Positions 1 to 9,137 of a DNA stretch of 64,000 bases are shown one piece after another. The notes under the pieces were generated by a model that saw nothing but the letters and a program-made list of their open reading frames with translations, searched no databases and was not told the origin of the DNA. The DNA is from Haliotis asinina (taxonomy: Eukaryota; Mollusca; Gastropoda; Lepetellida; Haliotidae), in assembly GCF_037392515.1 (NCBI RefSeq), contig NC_090291.1:33608501-33672500 (forward strand), in the 5' to 3' direction. Numbering within the stretch: the first letter of the stretch is position 1; each line of letters begins with the position of its first letter. The position numbers and the translations under genes are program-made.

Positions 1-617
1 TCACAAAGTTCACAAGCATAGATTCTGTCAGTATTGTGGGTATCCTTGAGATGTTTTTCAAAAGCTTCTTGATCAGCCAGATACACTGAACACAAACTAC
101 ACTTAATCAATTTCTGTGTTGTGTGGAGTTTGATATGATTCGTGAGATGCCCTTTTTTCCTGAAAGATGCATTGCAATGCTCACATTCATACGGTCTCTC
201 ATTGGTATGGACAACTAAATGCTCACGCAAGGAGTGACTGCGTTTCCCAGCATAATCGCAAAATGGACACTTGTATGGACGTTCAGGATTATGAACCAGG
301 TCAATGTGCTGCTTCAGGTAGTGCTTATTGTGGCTGGAGTAATCACATTCATCACACTTATGGACAGCATCAGATAAATGAGTCTGTCCTGGACTTGATG
401 ACGGTGGAACTGTCCCAACATGTTCAATGATCACACAGGGTATAGCATCCTTATCAAAGTTATCTGTGTTTAAGGGAGATGATGCTACAATAGTTATAAC
501 AGGAGCAGATCTAGATGGTGCTGTGTTGTCCTTGACAACAAGGCTTTCAGATCCATGGGTGGCAACGGTTTCCATTCTGGTCACAGGTACAAGAGACACT
601 GGACATCCTTCGGACAT
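1..617 (-). CDS. C2H2 zinc-finger protein, N-terminal part (runs off left edge)
   Basis: The minus strand reads 205 residues from an ATG at 617 down to base 1 without a stop. The first ~85 residues are Ser/Thr/Val-rich and low in recognisable structure. They are followed by four complete C2H2 fingers, with first cysteines near residues 88, 117, 145 and 173, and the start of a fifth at residue 202. Linkers such as NPERPYKC and TNERPYEC resemble the classical TGEKP linker. This points to a sequence-specific DNA-binding nuclear protein, probably a transcription regulator. The start is chosen because an in-frame TAG lies only four codons upstream; a second Met at residue 15 is the alternative. 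The coding part sits in one exon with its 5' leader. I cannot assign an orthologue, since the C-terminal fingers lie outside the window. Confidence 0.88.
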   Translation of the reverse strand, partial: MSEGCPVSLVPVTRMETVATHGSESLVVKDNTAPSRSAPVITIVASSPLNTDNFDKDAIPCVIIEHVGTVPPSSSPGQTHLSDAVHKCDECDYSSHNKHYLKQHIDLVHNPERPYKCPFCDYAGKRSHSLREHLVVHTNERPYECEHCNASFRKKGHLTNHIKLHTTQKLIKCSLCSVYLADQEAFEKHLKDTHNTDRIYACELC

Positions 618-785
618 GATGGATTCCTAAAGATGTGTGTCAACATGAGATCACATCAAGAAGATTCTAGATTCAGATCTAAGTCTATTGGTTCACTCAG
701 AGAGGAGTTACATCATGGATCCTGCACTGCCCATGGACAAGAACGAACAATCATGTTCCAGGAGATCTAACCATAACTGGAAAAT
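618..785 (-). other. 5' UTR part of the zinc-finger exon, with splice acceptor
   Basis: On the minus strand a good acceptor (pyrimidine-rich ...TTTGTTTCAG) ends at 786, so the exon begins at 785 and carries about 168 nt of leader before the ATG at 617. At least one more non-coding exon must therefore lie upstream, at higher coordinates. Confidence 0.65.
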
Positions 786-957
786 CTGAAACAAAGAAAA
801 TAATCAGCTTTGTAATCATCTTCTGAAAGAAACACACAACCACAGCAAAACATTTACAGCAAAAACTATGCTACTTCAAATATTGGCCTGTTTTAACTTT
901 CACATTCCATGTTAGTAGTACTACATTGTTATATGGTTGGTTGGCTTTTAAAGGAAC

Positions 958-1165
958 ACTCATCAATATTCCAGCCATATGGAAATGGTCTCTAAATAAT
1001 TGAACCTGGACCAGGCAATCCAGTGATCAGCAATTAATCTATACTACTGGGATATCATGACATTTGACAATCAAGTCAGCCAGTCTGACCACCCAAACTT
1101 GTTAGTCACCCCTTACTACACGCATGGGTTACTGAACACCCAATTCTAATCTGGATCTTCTTGGG
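958..1165 (-). mobile_element. SINE family 1, old diverged copy
   Basis: This matches the family 1 consensus seen at 8573-8858 in reverse orientation: the 'aatattccag' block, 'tggaccaggcaatccagtg', the 'tcagccagtctgaccaccc' block and the 'catgggttactga' end. Many substitutions indicate an old insertion. Confidence 0.75.
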
Positions 1166-1225
1166 TGTTATTGTTACAAGGAAAACAAAAATTCAATGAA
1201 GGTAAACTGGTAGTCCTCAAATGCC

Positions 1226-1465
1226 AAAGTGAGTGAGCAAGTTCAGTTTTCTGCCGCGCTCAGTAATGGCGGTGACCAGTAAATAATCAAGTCTGAACCA
1301 ATCCAGTGGTCAAAAGCATCAGCATCAATCTGTGCAACAGGGAACTGATGACGTGTGTCAACCAAGTCAGCGAGCATCACCACCTGATCCCGTTAGACGT
1401 CTCTTATGACAAGCATGGGTTACTGAAGGCCCATATTATAACCTTGACCTTCACAGGTCTAAAAG
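1226..1465 (-). mobile_element. SINE family 1 copy
   Basis: Begins with the reverse complement of the ACTC tail (gtgagtgagc) and runs through the conserved blocks 'caatccagtgg', 'gtgtcaaccaagtcagcgag' and 'gatcccgttaga' to 'catgggttactgaaggcc'. It lies head-to-tail next to the older copy at 958-1165. Confidence 0.85.
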
Positions 1466-1469
1466 ACCA

Positions 1470-2360
1470 GACACAACTGAGGGCTCTCAACCTGATCCAG
1501 TTTAACTACAAAACAATCTAATAAGGATCAGCCAACAATCCATCAATTAATTTTTCTACATTCCATGATTTATCACATTAACTGGCAAAACACTGTGACA
1601 AATTAAACCATTTCGAAACATAAAGAGCCAACACAGGATATGTCTTTAGAAATGCTCATTGATCAAACTGAAATCAAGGTACAGTCAAGGTACCAACTAT
1701 GGCTGAACCTATCCTCTAACCACATATACAAAATGAAGTTAAAATGTATAATATGCATGAAATGAACACTAATTACGAGTGGAATAATACATGGGGTTTG
1801 GTGTTACAAAGTAAATACATCAGCTTAGCGTTTGCCCTTAACCTGAAAAGCTGCAAGCCCAAGGAGAGGTCCCAGACTGATAAAAAATTGTGGGTCCTCA
1901 TCAAAATGTGTAGGCACTACATTAATTCTGAAACACTGCATCAGCAACATTTGGACCCACTAAAATGATGTCATACACTGAAACATAATCAGAGTCTGGG
2001 GTGGAAATAACCCACTGCCCGATGTCCCAGTCTATTGTTTTTTTATCAAGCAAGCAAATTTGTACCTTACGCTGTAATGGTGTCCAGTTTACTTTCTAAT
2101 ACTACTTACGTTGTTTCTTTAAGAATTAACACGAAAACCAGACTGTATGGTGGAAAAATTATCAGGGCGAGTGTTTTGACATGTGCTACTGTACAGGAGT
2201 ACACTAACAATTTTACAGTTATTACCCACCTTCAGAGCACACTTTGAGAGAGATATGTCTTCAGTAAACTTTAAATCTTATCAGCAATTCTGACCAGCAT
2301 ATTCCCTACATATTTTGGGAGGCATAGTTTAAACAGACTTCATAAGATTAAGAATAATTC
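1470..2360. other. Intergenic, nothing recognised
   Basis: AT-rich sequence with only short chance reading frames (under 75 codons) and no repeat that I recognise. Confidence 0.6.
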
Positions 2361-2365
2361 AGTTA

Positions 2366-2511
2366 CATCAGAGACTATATAATAGAGGGACGGAACTCAA
2401 GCCAGTGTGCGAAACCATCAGCGCTGAGGTTTGTACTAAGCAGCCTATTCGGAAGCTGACTGAAACGCGTGTTCAGTTCAGTCGTAGATTTCACGTATTT
2501 TCATTACAAAG
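2366..2511 (+). promoter_or_regulatory. TATA promoter and non-coding first exon with splice donor
   Basis: A strong TATA-like box (actatataatagaggg) near 2374-2388 is followed by about 120 nt of GC-richer, stop-containing sequence. This ends in a consensus donor, AAAG|GTAAGA, with the junction at about 2511/2512. The layout fits a core promoter plus untranslated first exon transcribed rightward. A related box lies in inverted orientation near 6875-6895. The gene it serves is unknown; the short exon at 3566 is the only downstream candidate seen. Confidence 0.45.
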
Positions 2512-3147
2512 GTAAGATTTAATTTTTCTCATTTATTCTCAGGTACATACTTATATTTGCACCAGTGCGTCTGACGTTTGGGGTGCTAAAGCATGTACAT
2601 GTCTTTGTATTTGATGAATGCTGTCATGAGTGATCGTTGTTCTGTGAGGACAACAGCGGCGGCGTAAAATTGTCAAGATTTTGATTTTCAATAATGGCTA
2701 CTAAGTCTCAATACCAATTCTTAGTTACCGCAATGTAGTAAAAGCAGATTAGCTAAAGTTTGGTTTAGTGGTATCCATAAGTCTGTGGGGGTCTCGAAAT
2801 TCCTTATTTTGACTCATGCAATACGATGAAAAATGAACGTTTTCTGAAATATTACCTGACTTTCACACGCTTTCACAATAACAGCTTACTAGTAGTATTT
2901 TTAAAATAAGTTTGTGAACATTCACGGCAATTGAATCTTTTGCTTGGTACCAAATTTATATGGCCATAATCGGTATTTTATTTTTTATGGCTTTTTGACG
3001 TAAACCCATGTTTGCATCATGTACTGCGTGTTTCAATTACTGTGTAGCCGACGACACAACATTCATTTTCTTTGTTAATATGACACGAACATATATTTAA
3101 TTCATTCTACAAAAGTCTCATGCACTAAAAATAGTTTCAATGAACAG

Positions 3148-3170
3148 TTCTTGTTGATTGCAGGTAAGTA
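3148..3170 (+). other. Candidate recursive (zero-length exon) splice site
   Basis: A pyrimidine-rich acceptor ending ...TTGATTGCAG at 3163 abuts a consensus donor GTAAGT at 3164-3169. Juxtaposed AG|GTAAGT is the signature of recursive splice points. It lies between the putative first exon (donor ~2512) and the acceptor at 3565. Confidence 0.3.
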
Positions 3171-3565
3171 ATAATGGAAATAATATGTTCAAAATGATGT
3201 CCCTGTTAACTAAGGATGCACACCAAAGAAATCATTTTATTGAATGAAAAATCATTAATACAAAGTTGATAATTTGTAGTTACTGGTAGTTATTATTCTA
3301 TTGGTATTTGTATTATCTGTTACCTGCAGAAATAAGTTTAAAATATCAAAGCGTTTGTATAATCAAGAATTTATATTGCTTCTTTTCTTATGTCAGCAAA
3401 GATAGTGTCAGTTAAGTGTAATATTCCCATCTTGAGAGTAAGTAAACAGATGTTGTTTGAAAGAACATTGACAATCAGCTATTGTATAATTTCAACAAGT
3501 ATTTCTGGCACCCAATTCTTATTATTTTGTCTTCAATATAAAAATTGTGCATCTCCTCTTTTCAG

Positions 3566-3775
3566 TTCAATAGATGCACTGTGTGACAGAGCATGGAAGT
3601 CATTCTTCATTGACCTCACTGATGAACGCACAGATACCCCATGCCGGCAAGAGGAGACAGATTATGATGGTTGTCCTGCCATCAATTCTGCGGTTTAGCG
3701 TGAAGATGTCAATACGTCTATGATGGCTGCTGACTTCTATACATGTATGCATACTCTAAATAAAATCTCCCTGAT
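3566..3775 (+). other. Possible terminal exon, product not recognised
   Basis: A good acceptor (tctcctcttttcag) ends at 3565. Two frames stay open into the exon. One starts at ATG 3574 and gives 49 residues, with a basic GKRR and stop at 3721-3723. The other is open from before the acceptor and stops at 3696-3698. An AATAAA signal follows at about 3756. Base composition is more coding-like than the flanks. I do not recognise either peptide; a non-coding RNA exon is equally possible. Confidence 0.3.
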
Positions 3776-4161
3776 GCACATCTGATGATATATGATCCAA
3801 AGTACCTCTCTCTAATGAGCTTCAGTGGCCAAACCCATTGAACACATGGTGTAACTTTATTGTCATAATAACTATGGAATAAATAAAGAAACTGACTATC
3901 CATATAACTTTGCTTTTCTTCAGCTATAAAATGGTTTATTATATCGGAATCTCTACTGAGGGCTTTTGCAATTTGAATTTGATCATGACCAAGTATTGAA
4001 CCTGACTGTGATGCATCCATCACTGGGTCGCAAGTATACATCTTTCCTGCATCCATCATTTGAACTTCACTTGCAGGAGGCAAGACCTTTGAACTGTGTT
4101 TTTCATTAGGTTTGAAACTGTGTGGTTTGGTGGTTGTTCTCTTTAAGATATCCGTGGACAA
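3718..4161 (-). other. Unrecognised open frame, no family assigned
   Basis: The minus strand is open for about 147 codons with a fairly protein-like composition, including an aromatic-rich C-terminal stretch. The frame has no ATG until well inside it and no convincing splice acceptor at its 5' side. It also overlaps the candidate plus-strand terminal exon. It could be an exon remnant, part of an unidentified repeat or chance. Confidence 0.2.
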
Positions 4162-4199
4162 AGTTGTGCACAGATTTGATGTTTTTCATTTACAATATC

Positions 4200-5250
4200 A
4201 TGTGTTAATATTGTAAAAAAGTAGTATATTCTTTAGTGTTAGTCTCAATTTCAAACAATTGACATTCATATTTCTTTTTAATGAAAGAATATTATCTAAA
4301 TGGTTGCATTTAGCAATACATATACATACATACACATTTATTTATCTTTTTTATAAAATAAATAACATAACATCAGAATCACACACTGCACAGTTCCTGT
4401 CAGTTGCAATTCCGGTATATTTGGATAGGTATGTGATAATAAATTCTTCATGGTAGCTAACAAGATAAAATTAGAGTTATGAACCCTATGAAATTGAAAA
4501 TGATTAATTTCATGATGTGGCGGAGGGCGGGGATGCCCCATGACCTTTATGTCATGACAAGTTCAAGTTCTCAAGTCATTGTTTCATTCTATCTCAATCT
4601 ACTGTGAAGGAAACGGTCAAATGGTCACAAAATCTGCTATACCCGGTTACTGTATGTAATGTTGTACATTGACGTTTGTGGAAATTGTCCTTCTGGCTTC
4701 CCTTTGCGTTTGTGAATAATGTTAAATCATGTTTCATTGGGACTATCAATTCATAAAATTATGCGAATTTATATGAAATTAAAATCAGAGAGCAATAGCA
4801 TCATTTAGTGAACCACCTACCAGTGGCAACGGGTACTTAAAAGAAATCTAGAGATTATACATTCAGCGAATATCTGGGATACTAAAAACAGTACTGTTAC
4901 ATGACTGACTAAAACGACTCGGATTTCGCGAACGATACACATTTTCAGCAATGTTGTCAGCTGACATGTGCATATGAGAGAAAAGATAAAGATTATGATT
5001 ATTGTAATAAGTTTATTGGAGCTGTTCATGTAATCTTTGACTCTCAATCGCAGCCGGTGAAATCCAGCTACGAATTAACTCCGGTCTGGATATTGCGCAG
5101 TATTGTTTACTTCGATACCAGAATGCTCATTTGTGAATGTCTGCGCATCTGTTGTGCATGTGTAACGGCAGGGATACTCTACAACAGGGATAGGTCACTC
5201 GCTTGCTTTCTTTACCATTTGTACTAATTAACGTGTGCCTCGTCATGCTC
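4200..5250. other. Intergenic, nothing recognised
   Basis: AT-rich, with scattered frames under 80 codons, no splice-bounded exon and no known repeat. Confidence 0.55.
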
Positions 5251-5301
5251 CAACGCACACAGTGACTTGGTTCGTTCCCAGTGCAACCTCAGTTGTGTAT
5301 A

Positions 5302-5361
5302 AACCAGGGAGACGATATAGAGTAAATGTTGTGTAGATTATGTAGATTATCCCTGGTTTAA
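5302..5361. repeat. Short inverted repeat, possible hairpin
   Basis: TAAACCAGGGA near 5303 is matched by its complement TCCCTGGTTTA near 5350, with a ~38-nt loop containing a direct duplication of 'gtagattat'. It may be the remains of a small fold-back element. Confidence 0.45.
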
Positions 5362-5869
5362 CAGAACTTCAGCCAGTTTATTGTATCAGTCGGAATTTGA
5401 CAATGAATTAATGAATTATAGTAAGAATTAAAAGCAAGAATTATGTGAATGAATGAACAAAATAAAGAAAAAAGAATAAAACAAAGTACATATGTGAATG
5501 AATGAAAGAGTAAATGATAAACTGCGACCTTCCCTCCCAAAACATGTTAAAGAACGCTAAAGTATTGCGAGAACATGCGTTAACATCAGCTGTCCTTTTA
5601 AAGAATCTACTTTGAAACATTTTGGTTTACATTAATAATTAATTCAGATATCTAATTGCATGTGGGGAATGAACATTAACAAAATGTCAACTGACACTGT
5701 CACACTGCCCTAAAAAATAAAGTGTAAAACTTCCACAAAGTGTTCTAAAACACCTTTCCAGTTTTGTTGAATAGTAAGATCAACAAGAAAGAAAGAAGTT
5801 ATGGAACTTTAACCCTCAAGCATCAATGGCCAATCAGATCAGATCGGCAATATGTCATATTTTTCTCAC

Positions 5870-6430
5870 ACCTCAAATACACCCTAACATTTTGTTTTAG
5901 ATTATGGAACTATCTACACCCTAACATTTTGTTTTAGATTATGGAACTATCACTATTACTTGCAAACACATCTCACATGAAAGTATATTCCTCTCATAAG
6001 TATTAAAGGTGTATGTGAAAGATGTTTTTGAAGTAATAACTAAAAACACTCAAACAACGGTGTATACTATTTCAATGGCGGATCAGAGCAGATCGGCGAT
6101 ATGTCACATCTTTCACACACCTCAATTACACCCTAACATTCTTTTTCAGATTATGAAACTATCACTATTACTTGCAAACACATTTCATCCGATAGTATAT
6201 TCCCCTCATATGAATTAAAGGTGTATGTGAAAGATGTTTTTGAGGAAGTAACTAGGAATACTCAAACAACGGCGTATAGCATTTCAATGGCAAAATGTCA
6301 TATCTTTCACACACCTTAGTTACACCCTAACAATTTTTAAAGTCATGAAACTGTCACTATTACCTGCAAATACCTTTCAACTAAAGGTATGTTCTCCTTC
6401 TAAAACTGAAACGAATGTGTGAAAGAAGTT
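5870..6430. repeat. Tandem array of a ~200-bp unit, about 2.5-3 copies
   Basis: The landmark 'actatcactattacttgcaa' recurs near 5945 and 6158, with a diverged copy near 6350. Each unit also carries 'ggtgtatgtgaaagatgttt', 'actcaaacaacgg' and 'catctttcacacacct'. The first unit has an extra direct duplication of ~36 bp (acaccctaacattttg...) at about 5880-5950. Spacing is roughly 195-215 bp. Confidence 0.8.
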
Positions 6431-6827
6431 TTTATCGGCACAATTTAGTCTATCTTCGCGGTGATTCCAGAATAGAAGCCAGTGAGCTATAACATACCGA
6501 CTTGAAACTTTACTACAAATCTACTGTCCTAATACAGACACTAATACCAGTTATTTGACTTAAACTGAAGTGACAAAATACTTTACCTATCTTCTACATG
6601 TTGGATTTCAGTTGTTACAACAACTTAATCAGCTGTTGAAAATAAACCGGGCTCAATCTTAAATACTACGCTGCCACCGTATTGGCTACACTGGTTATGG
6701 AACGACCCGAGACATACGTTCAGCGGCTTTTCGAGGAGTTTCTTCTCCCTCTCTATATAGGCTCCCTGGTACCGGTAACCGAAGTTAGCAGCAGGGTGTC
6801 AATGAGTATCAGTTACATGCCAGACCG

Positions 6828-6895
6828 TAGCGCTGATGTTTAATGATAAACTCTTTACGGGGGCGTCCTTCTATTATACGGTCTCTGGTTACATC
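6828..6895 (-). promoter_or_regulatory. TATA promoter-like segment, related to the one at 2366
   Basis: Read on the minus strand, a 'gagaccgtataatagaagg' box is followed ~47 nt later by 'catcagcgct'. The plus-strand segment at 2366-2425 has the same order: gagac, TATA, (a/g)ggacg, then 'catcagcgct' after ~45 nt. The two therefore look like related core promoters facing each other. No gene downstream on the minus strand was identified. Confidence 0.35.
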
Positions 6896-7615
6896 TTAAT
6901 CATATCATGATTCTGAAATACACATTCCCTACAGAATCGGTGATGGGCTTTAAGTATTTGTCCTTTTGAGGGCAGTGCTGCAGGAGTTGGATGAAAGTAG
7001 AACTAAATGTTGAGAACTTGGAGTAGTTGGAGCCACTCTTCAAATTGTCATACACTGGCATTAGTGGCAAGATCTGAATCTATGTCCTTATACTGACACC
7101 GCCTTGGGCATTTATAGCCTAGCAACAAAGGCAGATGCAAATACGCACACAGCATCAAGCACGCCACTTCATTGGAAATATATAAAAACCAACGCGACAT
7201 CTACTAATAAGGTTGTAACTGACTACCCTTCTCAAATTTTCCAACTGAAAATTATTGCAGATTACAAAATTATTGTATCTTTAAGTTCAGTCGGTAAGTG
7301 TTTGCCCATCAGACTTAGAACACAAACGCTTCGAGTTGTGAGACAAAAATATTGGACATAGCATGGACATGCTCACGTCAATAGTTGCAATTTTACGACA
7401 GCACAAAATGCACGTCCATCTGTGGAAGATGAGCACATGGCATCTATTTGTCAAGAACCGCGCGTTTTCGAGTGTGTGAACTTGACAGTTCTTGGGCTCC
7501 CGTCAAAACATGCATAATCATGACAAAACAAGTTTCAGTTGATCAAAAACTGAGCAAACCGAAATTGTATGTGGAATGGATGTTTCAGAAGCTAACAGAA
7601 ACAAACAGTACTCAC

Positions 7616-7720
7616 CATCTTTGACATTTTCTGAAATTTTCGGATTTGCTCCATTCGGTCAAGATGGCGATAAAGAATGTCACGTGATCAACTTTGTACG
7701 CCAGAGAAAGTCACGTGGTT
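7616..7720 (-). promoter_or_regulatory. Probable first exon (leader) with paired CACGTG boxes
   Basis: The minus strand has a consensus donor, GATG|GTGAGT, with exon end at 7616. An ATG at 7654-7652 opens a 13-codon frame into the donor. Two perfect CACGTG E-boxes lie just upstream at 7681-7686 and 7712-7717. The zinc-finger exon at 1-785 needs an upstream leader exon, and this is the best minus-strand candidate. If they are joined, the frame becomes a short upstream ORF that ends before the zinc-finger start. The link is inference. Confidence 0.4.
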
Positions 7721-8384
7721 AGAAATATGATCGATTTAAAAGAAACATAAAAACTATGACTCGATGTCATATCTATATTTATCTGTCTACTACTTATCAG
7801 CAAATGCCACAACAAGAATATCATTCTTTCTCAAGTAAAGATAATTGGTTTGTCGGCAGCGTTTCAAATAATTGTTTCCCAACAACATATATTGTATCGA
7901 GTATTTTTACCTAGGTCTTGAGATGACCAAAGGTATTATTCATTAGAACAAAATAAGTTCGAGTTCAAACATGACAGCCTGTCTAAACTCGGAGAGAAAC
8001 TAATGTCTGAAACCTGATTTCTTCATTTAGAGCGTTTGTATTGAAGACAGTGCTGGGTTGAAACAAGGCCAATATAATGGTCTGTGGCTGAGGAGACTAA
8101 TATATGGTGCAGCTGCCATGAAACGACATATCCAGTTTTAGCCTGTCCCGCAGTCCCTGAACCCGAGTATTTTTCCTCCACCCAGCTCCAGCTGCATGCT
8201 GTAGCCTATAATGAAGCAAGTCTAAAGTTTCTGCAGTATCACTTTTGCCCTCCTTCTCAAATTAAAATTTTTGAGCTTCGGTTTGTTCTATCCAACACAC
8301 ATAATTTACATTGCTACAAGGTGTAATCTAATCCAGATATCAGTGACTTCATTTTCACTCTAGTTGAAGTAAAGTGAAATGGTG

Positions 8385-8494
8385 TGCGTTCGTGCCCATA
8401 TCTACCCCGCCGTGATATTGCTGGAATGTTGCTAAAAGCGGCGTAAAAACTCACCCACTCACCCACTCACTCACTCACTCACTCACTCACTCAT
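8385..8494 (+). mobile_element. SINE family 2 tail with ACTC microsatellite
   Basis: 'gtgatattgctggaatgttg' and 'agcggcgtaaaa' are the shared SINE tail, followed by about 11 ACTC/ACCC units at 8450-8494. The tRNA-like head is missing, so this is a 5'-truncated copy. Confidence 0.8.
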
Positions 8495-8572
8495 CTTTTG
8501 AGACGATCTGCAAAGTACCGACCCCCATAAAATCACAAGTTCGGATAATTCCGACATACTTAACCCCTTGTG

Positions 8573-8858
8573 GGTTCGCGTACGGGGACCCGTGAAGGTC
8601 CCGGGGTAGAATAGCCCTTCAGCAACCCATGCTTGCCATAAAAGGCGACTATGCTTGTCGTAAGAGGCGACTAACGGGATCGGGTGGTCAGACTAGCCGA
8701 CTTGGTTGACACATGTCATCGGTTCCCAATTGTGCAGGTCGATGCTCATGTTGTTGATCACTGGATTGTCTGGTCCAGACTCGATTATTCACAGACCGTC
8801 GCCATATAGCTGGAATATTGCTAAGTGTGACGTAAAACTAAACTCACTCACTCACTCG
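8573..8858 (+). mobile_element. SINE family 1, well-preserved full copy
   Basis: The copy starts with GC-rich 'ggggacccgtgaaggtcccg'. Next come 'cagcaacccatgcttgcc', a tRNA-like segment ('ggtggtcagactagccgac' as box A-like, 'catcggttcccaattg' as box B-like), 'cactggattgtctggtccag', and the tail 'atagctggaatattgctaag'. It ends in ACTC repeats. This copy serves as the reference for the others in the window. Confidence 0.88.
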
Positions 8859-9137
8859 CGTACGGGATGAATGTGACCAGAGATCAAATGGTCTCTGATG
8901 TAACCAGACTCGTGCGTCTTCATACTCGTTGATCAATCTATTACATATCAAATACTTGACATGTGTCCAAAGAAACAAGCCAGTTTGGAAGTTAAAAACA
9001 TTTGAGAACAACAGAGGTCTCGGTTCTAGTTACAGTTTAGGAAGTCGTCATGAAAATGGTATGTTGTTGCTGAGGACGGAAGAGCACTTGCCACGTTTCG
9101 GGGACACTGGTACGATTTGCCGGGTGGACACGTCAAA

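Noticed and set aside
8084-8326. 80-codon plus frame upstream of DAD1
   Set aside because: No homology, no splice signals and the composition resembles its non-coding flanks.
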